Below are positions 8,793 through 17,692 of a stretch of DNA of 64,000 nucleotides, one piece after another. The notes below the pieces were generated by a model. It searched no databases, was not told where the DNA came from, and saw nothing but the letters and a program-made list of their open reading frames with translations. The position numbers were made by a program, and so were the translations under genes. The first letter of the stretch is position 1, and each line of letters begins with the position of its first letter. This DNA is from Prevotella sp. (lineage in GTDB: Bacteria; Bacteroidota; Bacteroidia; Bacteroidales; Bacteroidaceae), in assembly GCA_024688365.1 (NCBI GenBank), contig JAILEG010000043.1, forward strand, positions 60,694-124,693, written 5' to 3'.

Positions 8793-11700
8793 ATGGAAAA
8801 AAGACTAATGCTGTTTTTAGTCGGTCTGTTCCTGAGCTTGGGAACTGCGCTGGCGCAAACTGAGATTAGCGGAACTGTAATCTCCTCCGAGGACGGACAG
8901 CCTGTCATAGGCGCATCAATCCTTGTCGTGGGCACGCAGACCGGTACAGTGACTGACATTGACGGAAACTTTAGGCTGGCCGTAGCTGCTGGTTCAAAAC
9001 TGGAAGTATCTTACATCGGCATGGTTTCCAAGAAGGTTACAGCTGCACGCAATATGAAGATTACTCTTGAGCCTGACAACAAGAACCTTGACGAGGTTGT
9101 CGTAGTTGCCTATGGTACTGCAAAGCGTCAGTCAATTACTGGTTCGGTTGCCGTTGTTGACTCAAAGGCTATCTCTGAGCGCATCAACACCTCGGTCACA
9201 GGAGCCTTGGAGGGTTCTGCACCTGGTGTACAGGTAAACAACTCTTATGGTGAGCCAGGAAAAGCACCAAAGATTAACATCCGTGGAGTCGGAACACTTG
9301 TAAAAGATGCAAACCAGCCCCTTTACATTGTTGATGGAACCCCATATGAGGGAAATATCGCAGAGCTGAACTCTAACGATATTGAGTCAATGTCTGTGCT
9401 GAAAGACGCATCTTCTGCAGCCCTCTATGGTAACCGTGCTGCCAATGGTGTCATCCTTATTACAACCAAGAGGGCTAAGTATGCTTCCAAGCCAAACATA
9501 ACATTGAAGATAGATCAGGGTTTCTACAAGAGAGGCATCCCAGAATACAAGCGTCTTGGTCCAGATCAATGGATGGAAGCATCATGGATAGCCATGAAGA
9601 ACTTTGCAATCTCTGGTGGCATAGCTACGACAGAGGCTGATGCTGCTGCCTATGCCAGTGCGCATCTGATTCCGGACTTCGTAAAGCGCAATATCTATAA
9701 TGCAGCTGACGATGCCCTGTTTGATGCCAATGGAAAACTGACAGCCACTATGATTCCTGGCTATGATGACCTTGACTGGCAGAAAGCTGTTGAACGCACA
9801 GGACATCGTCAGGAGTACAACATCTCTGCAGCTGTCTCAGGTGAGAAATTCAATATCTATTCTTCTGCAGGATATCTGAATGAGAAAGGCTACACCCGCA
9901 ACTCCGGTTACGAGCGCTTCACGGGACGTATCAACACGAAATATAATGCCAACAAGTGGCTGGAATTGGGGTTGAATCTTTCTGGCACGTATGCAAGTAA
10001 CAACTTCAATGAGAATGCAAAAGAAACTTATTACACCAACCCTTTCTATGTAACCCGCTACATGGCACCGGTCTACCCTGTCTACCTTCACAATACTGAT
10101 GGGTCTTACCTGTTAGATGCTGACGGCAATAGACAATACGACACCAAATCCAGCTACCTTAGCAACCGCAACCTTCCCTATGAGATGGGAATGGATAGAG
10201 ACAAGAGACGCAGGACTGTATTAGACGGTTTGCTCTATGCGAATATTACACTCCCTTACGGATTCACATTTACAGGCAAGACCAATCTGAACCGTGCCAA
10301 TACGAACCGTCAGAACTATAACAATCCTATTATCGGTGATGGTGCGTCCAGCAATGGTCGTCTGATAGAGTATGCCTACCAGTACAACACTTACACAGGG
10401 CAGGAACTTCTGAATTGGGATCACGACTTTGACATGCACCATATAGACGTGCTTCTTGGTCATGAGAATTATAGCTGGAAAGTCAAATATTCTGATTTCA
10501 TGAATACCAATGCAGCCGTCAACGGTCTGCTTGTCCCAAGTAATTTCATCACAAACTCCTTCGTAGAAGGATATAATGAGGATTACAAGACAGAGTCTTA
10601 TCTCGGGCGTGTGCGCTATAACTATGACGAAAGATATTTCGCTGACTTCTCACTTCGCCGTGATGGATCCTCCAAGTTCCATAAAGACCACCGCTGGGGT
10701 AACTTCTACTCATTCGGATTAAACTGGAACATCAAGAAAGAGAACTTCATGAAGGATGTGAAATGGGTTGATGCTCTGCGTGCCCGCGCTTCTTATGGAG
10801 AGGTTGGTAATGATGCAGCTGTTGACTTCTATGGCTATCAGGCTCTTTATTACATTACAAAGAATGGGGGCAACCCAGCATTGGTTCGTCAGAAGCTGGC
10901 TGCCAACGACCTAAAATGGGAGACCACACAGACTTTTGACTTCGGTATTGAGGGAACCCTCTTCGGCCGTCTGAACTTCAGTCTTGGCTACTTTGACAAA
11001 CGTTCCAAGGACTTGCTGTTCCAGATTCGCCTTCCACTTTCAGCCGGTTCCTTCGCATGGGAGGAGAATGTACAGAACCTCACACAATGGAAGAATATTG
11101 GCACAGTCTCCAACCGTGGCTTCGAGATAATGCTTAACGGCGATGTCATCCGCTCAAAGGACTGGACATGGAATCTCTCTTTCGATGCAACAACACTGAA
11201 GAACAAGGTTATCAAGCTCCCTGGCGGAGAGGATATCCGACATGGGCACCAGATGTACTCAGAAGGTCATTCCGCCTACGAGTGGTTCACTTACCACTTT
11301 GCAGGAGTTGACCAGATGACGGGTTCAGCCCTGTATGACCTTGATCCAAAACTGGAAGCTGCCGCAAATTCAGCCGGGACACTTGTTGAGATAAATGGTA
11401 AGAAGTACACGACAAGTACTTCCCAGGCCCTCCGCGAGTGGGCTGGCACGGCACTGCCATCAGTGTATGGTTCATTCGGCACCAATCTCCGGTGGAAAGA
11501 CCTGAGTCTTAACATGCTGATGACTTACAGCCTTGGTGGAAAGATGCTTGATACCTCTTACATGACCCTGATGTCAACATCATCAGCATCAAGCGCACGG
11601 GCACTGCATGAGGATGTCTTAGGCTCTTGGAATGGTGTCCCAGCAGGAATGACCGCAACATCACCTGACCGTATCGACCCAGACGGCACACCAATCCTTG

Positions 11701-11978
11701 ACTTCAATGGAAGTTCTGAGAACAACGCTATCAGCGACCGTTGGCTGACAAGCTCCTCCTACTTCGTCATGAAGAGCATCATGCTGACTTATCGCCTGCC
11801 AAAGACTCTCGTTGCAAAATGGGGACTTGGTGGCATATCAGTAAAGGCGGGTGTCGAGAATCTCTTCACGCTTACTGCACGCAAGGGTATAAACCCACAG
11901 TACAGTTTCAATGGCGGCAATGATGATACCTATGTTTCCGCACGTGTATTCAACTTTGGCTTGGCCGTTGATTTCTAA
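8793..11978 (+). CDS. SusC/RagA-family TonB-linked outer membrane protein (orphan pair)
   Basis: This 1,061-residue protein has a signal peptide ending ALA-QTEISG. A carboxypeptidase-D-like beta-sandwich follows (about residues 23-100, GQPVIGASILVVGT..GTVTDIDGNF). Next are a TonB-box-like LDEVVVVAYGTAKR and the plug (PGVQVNNSYGEPGKAPKINIRGVGTL, SMSVLKDASSAALYGNRAANGVILITTK). The rest is a 22-strand-type barrel ending in Phe (NFGLAVDF). It imports oligosaccharides through the outer membrane with TonB energy, with SusD as lid. The susD partner starts 28 nt downstream. No glycosidase is in the operon, so the substrate is unknown. Confidence 0.95.
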   Translation: MEKRLMLFLVGLFLSLGTALAQTEISGTVISSEDGQPVIGASILVVGTQTGTVTDIDGNFRLAVAAGSKLEVSYIGMVSKKVTAARNMKITLEPDNKNLDEVVVVAYGTAKRQSITGSVAVVDSKAISERINTSVTGALEGSAPGVQVNNSYGEPGKAPKINIRGVGTLVKDANQPLYIVDGTPYEGNIAELNSNDIESMSVLKDASSAALYGNRAANGVILITTKRAKYASKPNITLKIDQGFYKRGIPEYKRLGPDQWMEASWIAMKNFAISGGIATTEADAAAYASAHLIPDFVKRNIYNAADDALFDANGKLTATMIPGYDDLDWQKAVERTGHRQEYNISAAVSGEKFNIYSSAGYLNEKGYTRNSGYERFTGRINTKYNANKWLELGLNLSGTYASNNFNENAKETYYTNPFYVTRYMAPVYPVYLHNTDGSYLLDADGNRQYDTKSSYLSNRNLPYEMGMDRDKRRRTVLDGLLYANITLPYGFTFTGKTNLNRANTNRQNYNNPIIGDGASSNGRLIEYAYQYNTYTGQELLNWDHDFDMHHIDVLLGHENYSWKVKYSDFMNTNAAVNGLLVPSNFITNSFVEGYNEDYKTESYLGRVRYNYDERYFADFSLRRDGSSKFHKDHRWGNFYSFGLNWNIKKENFMKDVKWVDALRARASYGEVGNDAAVDFYGYQALYYITKNGGNPALVRQKLAANDLKWETTQTFDFGIEGTLFGRLNFSLGYFDKRSKDLLFQIRLPLSAGSFAWEENVQNLTQWKNIGTVSNRGFEIMLNGDVIRSKDWTWNLSFDATTLKNKVIKLPGGEDIRHGHQMYSEGHSAYEWFTYHFAGVDQMTGSALYDLDPKLEAAANSAGTLVEINGKKYTTSTSQALREWAGTALPSVYGSFGTNLRWKDLSLNMLMTYSLGGKMLDTSYMTLMSTSSASSARALHEDVLGSWNGVPAGMTATSPDRIDPDGTPILDFNGSSENNAISDRWLTSSSYFVMKSIMLTYRLPKTLVAKWGLGGISVKAGVENLFTLTARKGINPQYSFNGGNDDTYVSARVFNFGLAVDF

Positions 11979-12006
11979 ATAATCAGAATATAGACAAGAA
12001 ATAAAT

Positions 12007-13626
12007 ATGAAATATTCAATAAATAAAATAACAGCAGGTGCGTTATTGGCAGTCGCTGCCCTGACGGTCTCTTGCTCAAGCGACTATCTTGACACGGCAC
12101 CATCCCAGTCAGTCAACCCTAATGCGGCATACGCCACTACGGAAAATGCCCGCAACACACTGAATGGTATCGCAAAGACCATGACCACACAGTATGCTTA
12201 CTACGGTCAAGGATTTGCAGGTGAGAATGCAGTTATCCGTCTCTATGAGAACCTGCCAAGCCAGAACTACAACTATAACCGCTATGCCTCTGGCTGGGCT
12301 CCCATTCATAACCATACATTCCACACCAATTCAACACGTATATATGACTCGTATGCCTGGGCGTATTATTATTCCATCATCGTCAATGCGAATGCGCTCA
12401 TCGAAGGTATAGACAAGTCAGAGGGCCCCGATGCTGACAAGAAGTTCATCAAAGCCTCTGCCATGACTTTCCGCGCCTATGCCTATGAGAAATTGGCTCA
12501 TTACTATTGCTTCCGCTGGCAGGACAGCAACAATGGTGCCGCTAAAGGACTGCCTTTACGCCTTGACACATCCAATGGCGACTTGCCAGCTTCTACGCTT
12601 GCCGAGACTTACCAGCAGATCTACAAGGACTGCGATGATGCCATCAAACTCTTTACAGAAAGCGGCAAGACCCGCTCGATTTCAGAGTGCTGGATTCCAG
12701 ACCTCAACACTGCCCATGCCGTATATGCCCGGGCTGCATTGACACGCCAGGACTATGCAACAGCCTTGACCCAGGCTAAATTAGCAGAGGACAAGCGAGC
12801 ATTGATGAAAGCCGATGCCTATGCGGCAGGCTTCTATAAACCGAATGATGAGTGGATTCTCGGCAGCTATGGCAATGAAAGTGAGCAGAACTGGTATTGG
12901 GCTTTCGGTGTGCAAGATGCTTGTAATGGCTATTATGCAACCAACCAAGATACAGGAGCAGGCACAATAGGACATGAGCTGATAAGCCGTATACCAAATA
13001 ATGATGCACGCAAACAGCTGTTTATCACAGAGGATAAATTCAGCAATATCGACATCCATAATGATGATCAGGTAAATCAGACTTATGGCATCTTAGGCAT
13101 GAGAAATGATAATGTATGGGAACAGGCTGACTCTATTGTCAAGGCACACCAGCTTCCTGGGCTGTCAGCAGCATATGCAGCAGGATATATGTATCTTGAC
13201 GGACAGATGAAATTTTGGACTACGGCACAGCCAGGGGTCTGCTATGTTCCATTCATCCGTGCCAGTGAAATGGTGCTTATTGAGGCTGAGGCCAACTATT
13301 TCCTCGGGAACACAGCTGATGCCCAAGCAGCATTGGTAAAACTGAATGCGACAACAGGGCGCAATCCCAATTATACCTGCACAAAGACAGGACAGGATCT
13401 CTTTAATGAGATCAAAGACTATCGTGAGGTTGAACTTTGGGGTGAGGGATTCGGATGGAGTGACTACAAACGTTGGAACATTCCTATTGTCCGCCACTCG
13501 TTTGCACAAGGTGGAAATGCACATGTTGCCGTTGCAAAAACAATCAATCCTGATGAGTTCAACCAGTGGACGTGGGTTGTCCCATCAGCAGAGATTGACT
13601 ATAACTCTAAACTGAAGGATGAGTAA
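12007..13626 (+). CDS. SusD/RagB-family surface glycan-binding lipoprotein
   Basis: A 539-residue lipoprotein with lipobox AALTVSC-SSDYLDTAPSQS; Cys23 is the lipidation site. The SusD N-terminal signature, early TPR-like helices (ASAMTFRAYAYEKLAHYYCFRW) and the C-terminal FNEIKDYREVELWGEGFGWSDYKRWN block typical of RagB/SusD are present. It caps the SusC pore. It is the last gene of the two-gene operon, closed by a terminator 60 nt downstream. Confidence 0.95.
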   Translation: MKYSINKITAGALLAVAALTVSCSSDYLDTAPSQSVNPNAAYATTENARNTLNGIAKTMTTQYAYYGQGFAGENAVIRLYENLPSQNYNYNRYASGWAPIHNHTFHTNSTRIYDSYAWAYYYSIIVNANALIEGIDKSEGPDADKKFIKASAMTFRAYAYEKLAHYYCFRWQDSNNGAAKGLPLRLDTSNGDLPASTLAETYQQIYKDCDDAIKLFTESGKTRSISECWIPDLNTAHAVYARAALTRQDYATALTQAKLAEDKRALMKADAYAAGFYKPNDEWILGSYGNESEQNWYWAFGVQDACNGYYATNQDTGAGTIGHELISRIPNNDARKQLFITEDKFSNIDIHNDDQVNQTYGILGMRNDNVWEQADSIVKAHQLPGLSAAYAAGYMYLDGQMKFWTTAQPGVCYVPFIRASEMVLIEAEANYFLGNTADAQAALVKLNATTGRNPNYTCTKTGQDLFNEIKDYREVELWGEGFGWSDYKRWNIPIVRHSFAQGGNAHVAVAKTINPDEFNQWTWVVPSAEIDYNSKLKDE

Positions 13627-13687
13627 AGGTGCTGCATGCACAAAAGGAAAAGGTTAAATATTAAATTAAAATCATACATCTCTACAT

Positions 13688-13721
13688 TGAGCCCGGCACA
13701 ATACCGGGCTCATTTCTTTTA
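13688..13721 (+). terminator. Intrinsic terminator of the first susC/susD operon
   Basis: TGAGCCCGG at 13688-13696 pairs perfectly with CCGGGCTCA at 13704-13712. TTTCTTTTAAT follows. Confidence 0.9.
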
Positions 13722-13859
13722 ATCTCCGTTTTATCCATTTAGTGCTGTACCATGCTATGTTGCACATTTTTTAGAGCAACATCAGCTGCCCAGATTTCTG
13801 TGCCATATAGAAAGTAGGACTGCTGAATTAAGAATAAAGCAAACAGTGTGTCAAAAATC

Positions 13860-14034
13860 CTTTATATGGATGCACGGCATCTGATATGATTTCTGCCTAT
13901 GACATGGTAGAATCACGGTGATATTGTCTCTTATTGGTGTTTTTTAGCGTATATTTTGCTATCATTGTATCAAAAAACTTGCAGAAGTCATCTGCCATAC
14001 AAAATATTTCAGTAACTTTGTCTTCATCGATCAT
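13860..14034 (-). mobile_element. IS982-family transposase remnant (N-terminus only)
   Basis: The minus strand from the Met at 14034 reads MIDEDKVTEIFCMADDFCKF and then FDTMIAKYT...YHRDSTMS before a TAG stop at 13897-13899. This is the N-terminus of IS982-type transposases, where S-K-A-E normally follows. Here the Lys position is the stop, the next codons read AEII, and similarity then ends. Only about 46 of roughly 300 residues remain, so it is an inactive relic. I could not identify terminal inverted repeats. The rest of the 13722-14190 gap has no gene I can support. Confidence 0.65.
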
Positions 14035-14191
14035 AGCGATTTTTATTTGTAAGTCGTTGTATTTCAATACTGCAAAACTTACCAAACTTCGCTGATCACC
14101 AAATTTACTGGTGCTTATAATTCATCGGACTCACGCTACTTAGGAGCTGGGGATAATGAAGAGTACACTTATTTAGATTGCAACAGATACT

Positions 14192-14713
14192 TTGACGAGA
14201 CAGATGACAACAGAAGAAATAACAACCCACAAGGAAAATCAGACTTTTGACTGCAAAAGTATTCAAATTGACCCTAAAGCATTGGCTATTACCATTGTGG
14301 CATTTGCTAATGCTGACGGCGGCGATATTGCTGTGGGTGTATCTGATAAGACAAGAAAGATAGAAGGGGTTGACCAACATACGGAAAAATTGAATGAACT
14401 GCTGCGCGTTCCTTTGGATTTCTGTAATCCAACCATATCCATTACCAGCGAATTACTGCCATGTACGGATAAGGATGGAAATGAAAATCATATTTTATTG
14501 ATGCACATTCCTGCGAGTTCGGAATTACATGCCAATCAAGCTGATGATGCCTTTATACGCATTGGAGACAAAAGCAGGAAACTGTCCTTTGAAGAACGTA
14601 TACAGTTAATGTATGACAAGGGAGAGCGTTACTATGAAGATACATCGGTGTATGGTGCTACAGCAGATGACATTGATATAAAAAATCAGTGGGTGAAAAT
14701 GTGGAAAACGTAA
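14192..14713 (+). pseudogene. AlbA_2 (Schlafen-like) domain protein, N-terminal fragment
   Basis: A 173-residue reading frame with the AlbA_2 DNA-binding fold of the Bacteroidota RecG-like regulators: ENQTFDCKSIQIDPKALAIT, AFANADGGDIAVGVSDKT, then HIPASSELHANQADDAFIRIGDKSRKLSFEER. Intact relatives run to about 450-550 residues, continuing after D-D-I-D with a GHKL-type ATPase module. Here similarity stops at DDID and the frame closes after 12 more residues. The following open frame (14689) holds the family's C-terminus in another frame. I read this as an internally deleted, frameshifted gene. Translation may start at the second Met (14204). Confidence 0.75.
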
Positions 14714-15048
14714 CTGATGACCACTCAAAGGTATCTGAAAAGGTGACTGACAAGCACTCAAAGGTATCTGATAAAGTTACTGATAAGCAAATAAAGGTAA
14801 CTGACAGGCGAAAGGAGATAGTAGAAAAAATAATCGCAAAAGCTTTGGGGCATGGTGAGCGATTAACCGCAAATCGTATTACCATCTTACAACTTATGGC
14901 AGAAAACCCTTACATCACCAAGATGGAACTCGCTACAGCTGTAGGGATCAGTGCCACATCCATCATGCGTAATATAGAATATATGCGCAACAAATATCTT
15001 CGCCGTGTGGGACCGGATAATGGCGGTTTTTGGGAAATCATAGAATAA
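14689..15048 (+). pseudogene. C-terminal winged-helix fragment of the same AlbA_2/RecG-like gene
   Basis: A 119-residue frame overlapping the previous one by 25 nt in a different frame. It opens with a repetitive linker (ENVENVTDDHSKVSEKVTD and two further KVTDK-type repeats) of the V-T-E/D-K-V-T kind found in AlbA_2/RecG-like proteins. It ends in a helix-turn-helix (KMELATAVGISATSIMRNIEYM) and RRVGPDNGGFWEII. The central ATPase part of the family is absent, which supports an internal deletion. A separately translated small DNA-binding protein cannot be excluded. Confidence 0.7.
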
Positions 15049-15142
15049 CATGGCACCATGACATGTAAAGCGGAGCTTCTGAACCAATAAGCACAAGCCA
15101 TATTACGTTATATATTATACATCTCCTCTGAATAACTTAAAT

Positions 15143-16159
15143 ATGAGATTCGACAAGCTGAAAAAGCAGTTAGAGCTTTTGATTCTTCTCTCTGACGCAC
15201 ACAACTATACCGTCCAGGAGCTGTGTGAGAGGATGGATCTGTCACGTCGCAACTTCTATTATCTGCTCGACTTCATCAAAAACGCAGGATTCATCGTCTT
15301 CAAGAATGAGGGCTGCTACCACATTGACCGTCGCTCACCGTTCTTTGCCCAACTGCTCCATACCATCCAGTTCACCGACAATGACGTGAAGACCATCCAC
15401 AGCCTGCTGACAATGGCTGGCAACGGCAGCGAGACCGTCAACCTGCTCCGTCAGAAGATTGACAATGCCTATAACTTCTCCGTGACTGTCAACTCCCCCG
15501 TCCGCCGTCAGATGGAAAACAATCTTAAGGTTCTGATGAGAGCTATAGAACAGAAGACTATGGTACGCCTGATTGGTTACTCCAGCCCCAACAGCCACAC
15601 GGTGAAGGACCGTATTGTGGAGCCTTTCTTCCTCATGAATGACAGTCAGGACATACGCTGCTACGAGTTGTTGTCAGGCACGAACAAGACCTTCAAAATA
15701 TCACGTATGGCAAGTGTGGAGGAAGTTGATGCCGCTTGGCTGCACGAGGACAGACACCGCAAGGTCTTCACTGACATCTTCATGTTCACTGGCGAGGAAC
15801 GCCAACGGGTAAAGCTGCGCTTGGGGCAACTGTCACACAACCTCTTCGTAGAGGAATATCCTCAGGGCAGCCATCTCCTGTCACAGAATGGAGACGGCAG
15901 CTGGCTGCTGGATATTGAGGTATGCGACTATCGTGGCTTAGGCCGATTCGTCCTCGGTCTCTTCCGTGACATAGACATCATTGAGGGCGAAGGATTCAAG
16001 GAATATATGAGAAAGGAGGTTGAGGAAATGAGGAAGAGCCTCTCCCCCAGCCCCTCCCCGAATAGGGAGGGGGATAGCCTCTCCCCCAACCCCTCCCCGA
16101 ATAGGGAGGGGAGTAGCCTCTCCCCTAACCCCTCCCCGAATAGGGAGGGGAGTAATTAG
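15143..16159 (+). CDS. HTH/WYL-domain transcriptional regulator with a repeat-derived C-terminal tail
   Basis: A 338-residue protein. Residues about 1-60 form a helix-turn-helix (YTVQELCERMDLSRRNFYYLLDFI). Residues about 130-210 form a WYL-type ligand domain (MRAIEQKTMVRLIGYSS..RIVEPFFLMNDSQDIRCYEL). A WYL C-terminal extension follows to about residue 298. The last 40 residues are three copies of a 13-residue unit S-L-S-P-N-P-S-P-N-R-E-G-S encoded by tandem 39-bp repeats. They are not part of the family and look like a repeat expansion read through in frame. Targets are unknown. Confidence 0.85.
   Translation: MRFDKLKKQLELLILLSDAHNYTVQELCERMDLSRRNFYYLLDFIKNAGFIVFKNEGCYHIDRRSPFFAQLLHTIQFTDNDVKTIHSLLTMAGNGSETVNLLRQKIDNAYNFSVTVNSPVRRQMENNLKVLMRAIEQKTMVRLIGYSSPNSHTVKDRIVEPFFLMNDSQDIRCYELLSGTNKTFKISRMASVEEVDAAWLHEDRHRKVFTDIFMFTGEERQRVKLRLGQLSHNLFVEEYPQGSHLLSQNGDGSWLLDIEVCDYRGLGRFVLGLFRDIDIIEGEGFKEYMRKEVEEMRKSLSPSPSPNREGDSLSPNPSPNREGSSLSPNPSPNREGSN
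16037..16154 (+). repeat. Three tandem 39-bp repeats inside the WYL gene
   Basis: Units start with AGCC at 16037, 16076 and 16115. Each contains CCCCTCCCCGAATAGGGAGGGG, written here as arms CCCCTCCC and GGGAGGGG, which can form a hairpin. The unit length is a multiple of three, so the reading frame is kept. Confidence 0.9.
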
Positions 16160-16194
16160 CGAGATACCCCTATCAGTTCGTTATAATTTAGCAA

Positions 16195-16326
16195 CGCCTA
16201 TCACAGCTTATCATCACCCAACACCCATCACCCAACACCCAACACCCAACACCCAACACCCATCACCCAACACCCATCACCCAACACCCATCACCCAACA
16301 CCCAACACCCAACACCCATCACCCAA
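16195..16326 (+). repeat. Sixteen CACCCAA/CACCCAT heptamers abutting a start codon
   Basis: Two 10-bp units (CGCCTATCAC, AGCTTATCAT; 16195-16214) precede 16 perfect-register 7-bp units of CACCCAW from 16215 to 16326. The last A of the array is the A of the ATG of the SGNH hydrolase. The minus strand has GGG tracts every 7 nt, suited to G-quadruplex formation. The rest of 16160-16194 is unremarkable. Confidence 0.92.
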
Positions 16327-17528
16327 TGCTCAAGAAACTTCTCCCCCTCCTCTTGCTGCTCATCCCCCTGACCGCCCATGCCCAACAGGCACGGTGGGTG
16401 GGCACGTGGGCATGCGCACCACAGACAGTTGACAAGACATTCATGCCTTATAATAACCAGATGACTGACCGCTCTGTTCGGCAAGTGATAAAAGTCAGCA
16501 TCGGCGGAAACACCGTACGCCTGCGATTGAGCAACGAAATGTCAGCAGAACCTGTCGAGATAACCAGCGTCTATATAGCTCATGCGACAGAAGGGCACAG
16601 CATAAGAAGGGCATCGGCCAAATACCTCCAGTTCGGCAAGAAACGGCATGTGAACATACCCGCCGGAAAAGCGGTCTTCTCTGATGCCTTACGCTTCAGA
16701 CTCGCACCGCTGGAACGAGTGGCCATCACCATAAACTATCTGAAAGCACCGAAGAGCCCTACCGTACACATGGGCTCACGCACCACTTCCTATATACTAC
16801 GAGGCGTGACCAATGCCTACACCGACTTCAAGACTGCCTTCCAAGAGGACCACTGGTTTAATATAGCCGGACTGGATGTGCTGGATGCCAATGCCTCCAG
16901 CATAGCCATTCTGGGCAACAGCATCACTGACGGCAAGGGCAGCACTACCAACGCACAGGACCGCTGGCCCGACATCATGTCGGCTGCAATGAACAACGGG
17001 ACAGGATTCAACCTTTTCAAAGTGGGCAAAACAGGGGTGCTGAACCTCGGAATAGGCAATAACCGCATCCTTTCCACAGGTTTAGGACAGCCTGGGAAGG
17101 TGCGCTTCGACCGTGACATCCTTGAGCAACGGGGCCTACGGGCCATCATCATCTTTGAAGCCATCAACGATCTTGGCACATCCGTCAATCCTGAGGAGAC
17201 GGCACGGCAGTTGGTGACTGAGTACCTGGTCATGATAAAGAAAGCCCATGCCCGTGGACTAAAAGTGTTCATGGGCACCATAACGCCGTTCCGGGGCTGC
17301 AAAGGCTACTTCACGGAAGAGCGGGAGAAGGCACGGAAGGTGGTCAACTCATGGATCCGGACCACCCATGACATTGATGGTTTCATCGACTTCGATGCCC
17401 TCATGCGCGACCCTGCCAACCCTGAGCAGCTGCGCAGGGAGTGGCAGATAGGCGACTGGCTTCACCCCAATCCAGCAGGCTATAAGCAGATGGGCGAATA
17501 TGCCGCAACCATGATCATGCGCCTATAA
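16326..17528 (+). CDS. Secreted SGNH/GDSL-family hydrolase (esterase)
   Basis: This 400-residue protein has a signal peptide (LLPLLLLLIPLTAHA-QQ). An N-terminal beta-sandwich (about residues 22-190) precedes the SGNH domain. Block I is AILGNSITDG with nucleophile Ser199, and block V is DWLHPN with Asp377 and His380. The family removes acyl groups such as acetyl or rhamnogalacturonan acetyl esters. The exact substrate is not readable here. A heptamer array ends on its start codon and a different 10-bp array begins at its stop codon. No promoter motif is visible between the array and the upstream gene. Confidence 0.87.
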   Translation: MLKKLLPLLLLLIPLTAHAQQARWVGTWACAPQTVDKTFMPYNNQMTDRSVRQVIKVSIGGNTVRLRLSNEMSAEPVEITSVYIAHATEGHSIRRASAKYLQFGKKRHVNIPAGKAVFSDALRFRLAPLERVAITINYLKAPKSPTVHMGSRTTSYILRGVTNAYTDFKTAFQEDHWFNIAGLDVLDANASSIAILGNSITDGKGSTTNAQDRWPDIMSAAMNNGTGFNLFKVGKTGVLNLGIGNNRILSTGLGQPGKVRFDRDILEQRGLRAIIIFEAINDLGTSVNPEETARQLVTEYLVMIKKAHARGLKVFMGTITPFRGCKGYFTEEREKARKVVNSWIRTTHDIDGFIDFDALMRDPANPEQLRREWQIGDWLHPNPAGYKQMGEYAATMIMRL

Positions 17529-17604
17529 TCGCCTGTCATCGCTTATTATCGCCTATCATCGCTTATTATCGCCTATCATCGCCTATCACCGCCTATCACC
17601 GCCC
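17520..17604 (+). repeat. 10-bp tandem repeat (CGCCTATCAT type)
   Basis: About eight and a half units in perfect 10-bp register, alternating CGCCTATCAT, CGCTTATTAT and CGCCTATCAC. They begin within the last codons and stop codon of the SGNH gene. The same unit occurs twice upstream of that gene at 16195-16214. Confidence 0.9.
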
Positions 17605-17614
17605 AATACAGCAT

Positions 17615-17650
17615 AAGCCCCAAAAGCCAGTTGGCTTTTGGGGCTCACCG
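17615..17650. terminator. Bidirectional hairpin between the SGNH gene and gpmI
   Basis: AGCCCCAAAAGCC at 17615-17627 pairs perfectly (13 bp) with GGCTTTTGGGGCT at 17632-17644 around a four-base loop. The genes converge here. The T tract is weak on the plus side. Confidence 0.65.
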
Positions 17651-17692
17651 TTTCTGTCAGAGGCAGGATATGGAATGCCCGCCAGAGGAAAA

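Noticed and set aside
13897..14085. Small functional gene of 62 codons
   Set aside because: The sequence matches only the first ~46 residues of IS982 transposases and ends in a stop where the family continues.
16195..16326. CRISPR array
   Set aside because: The heptamers are contiguous with no spacers, and no cas genes are nearby.
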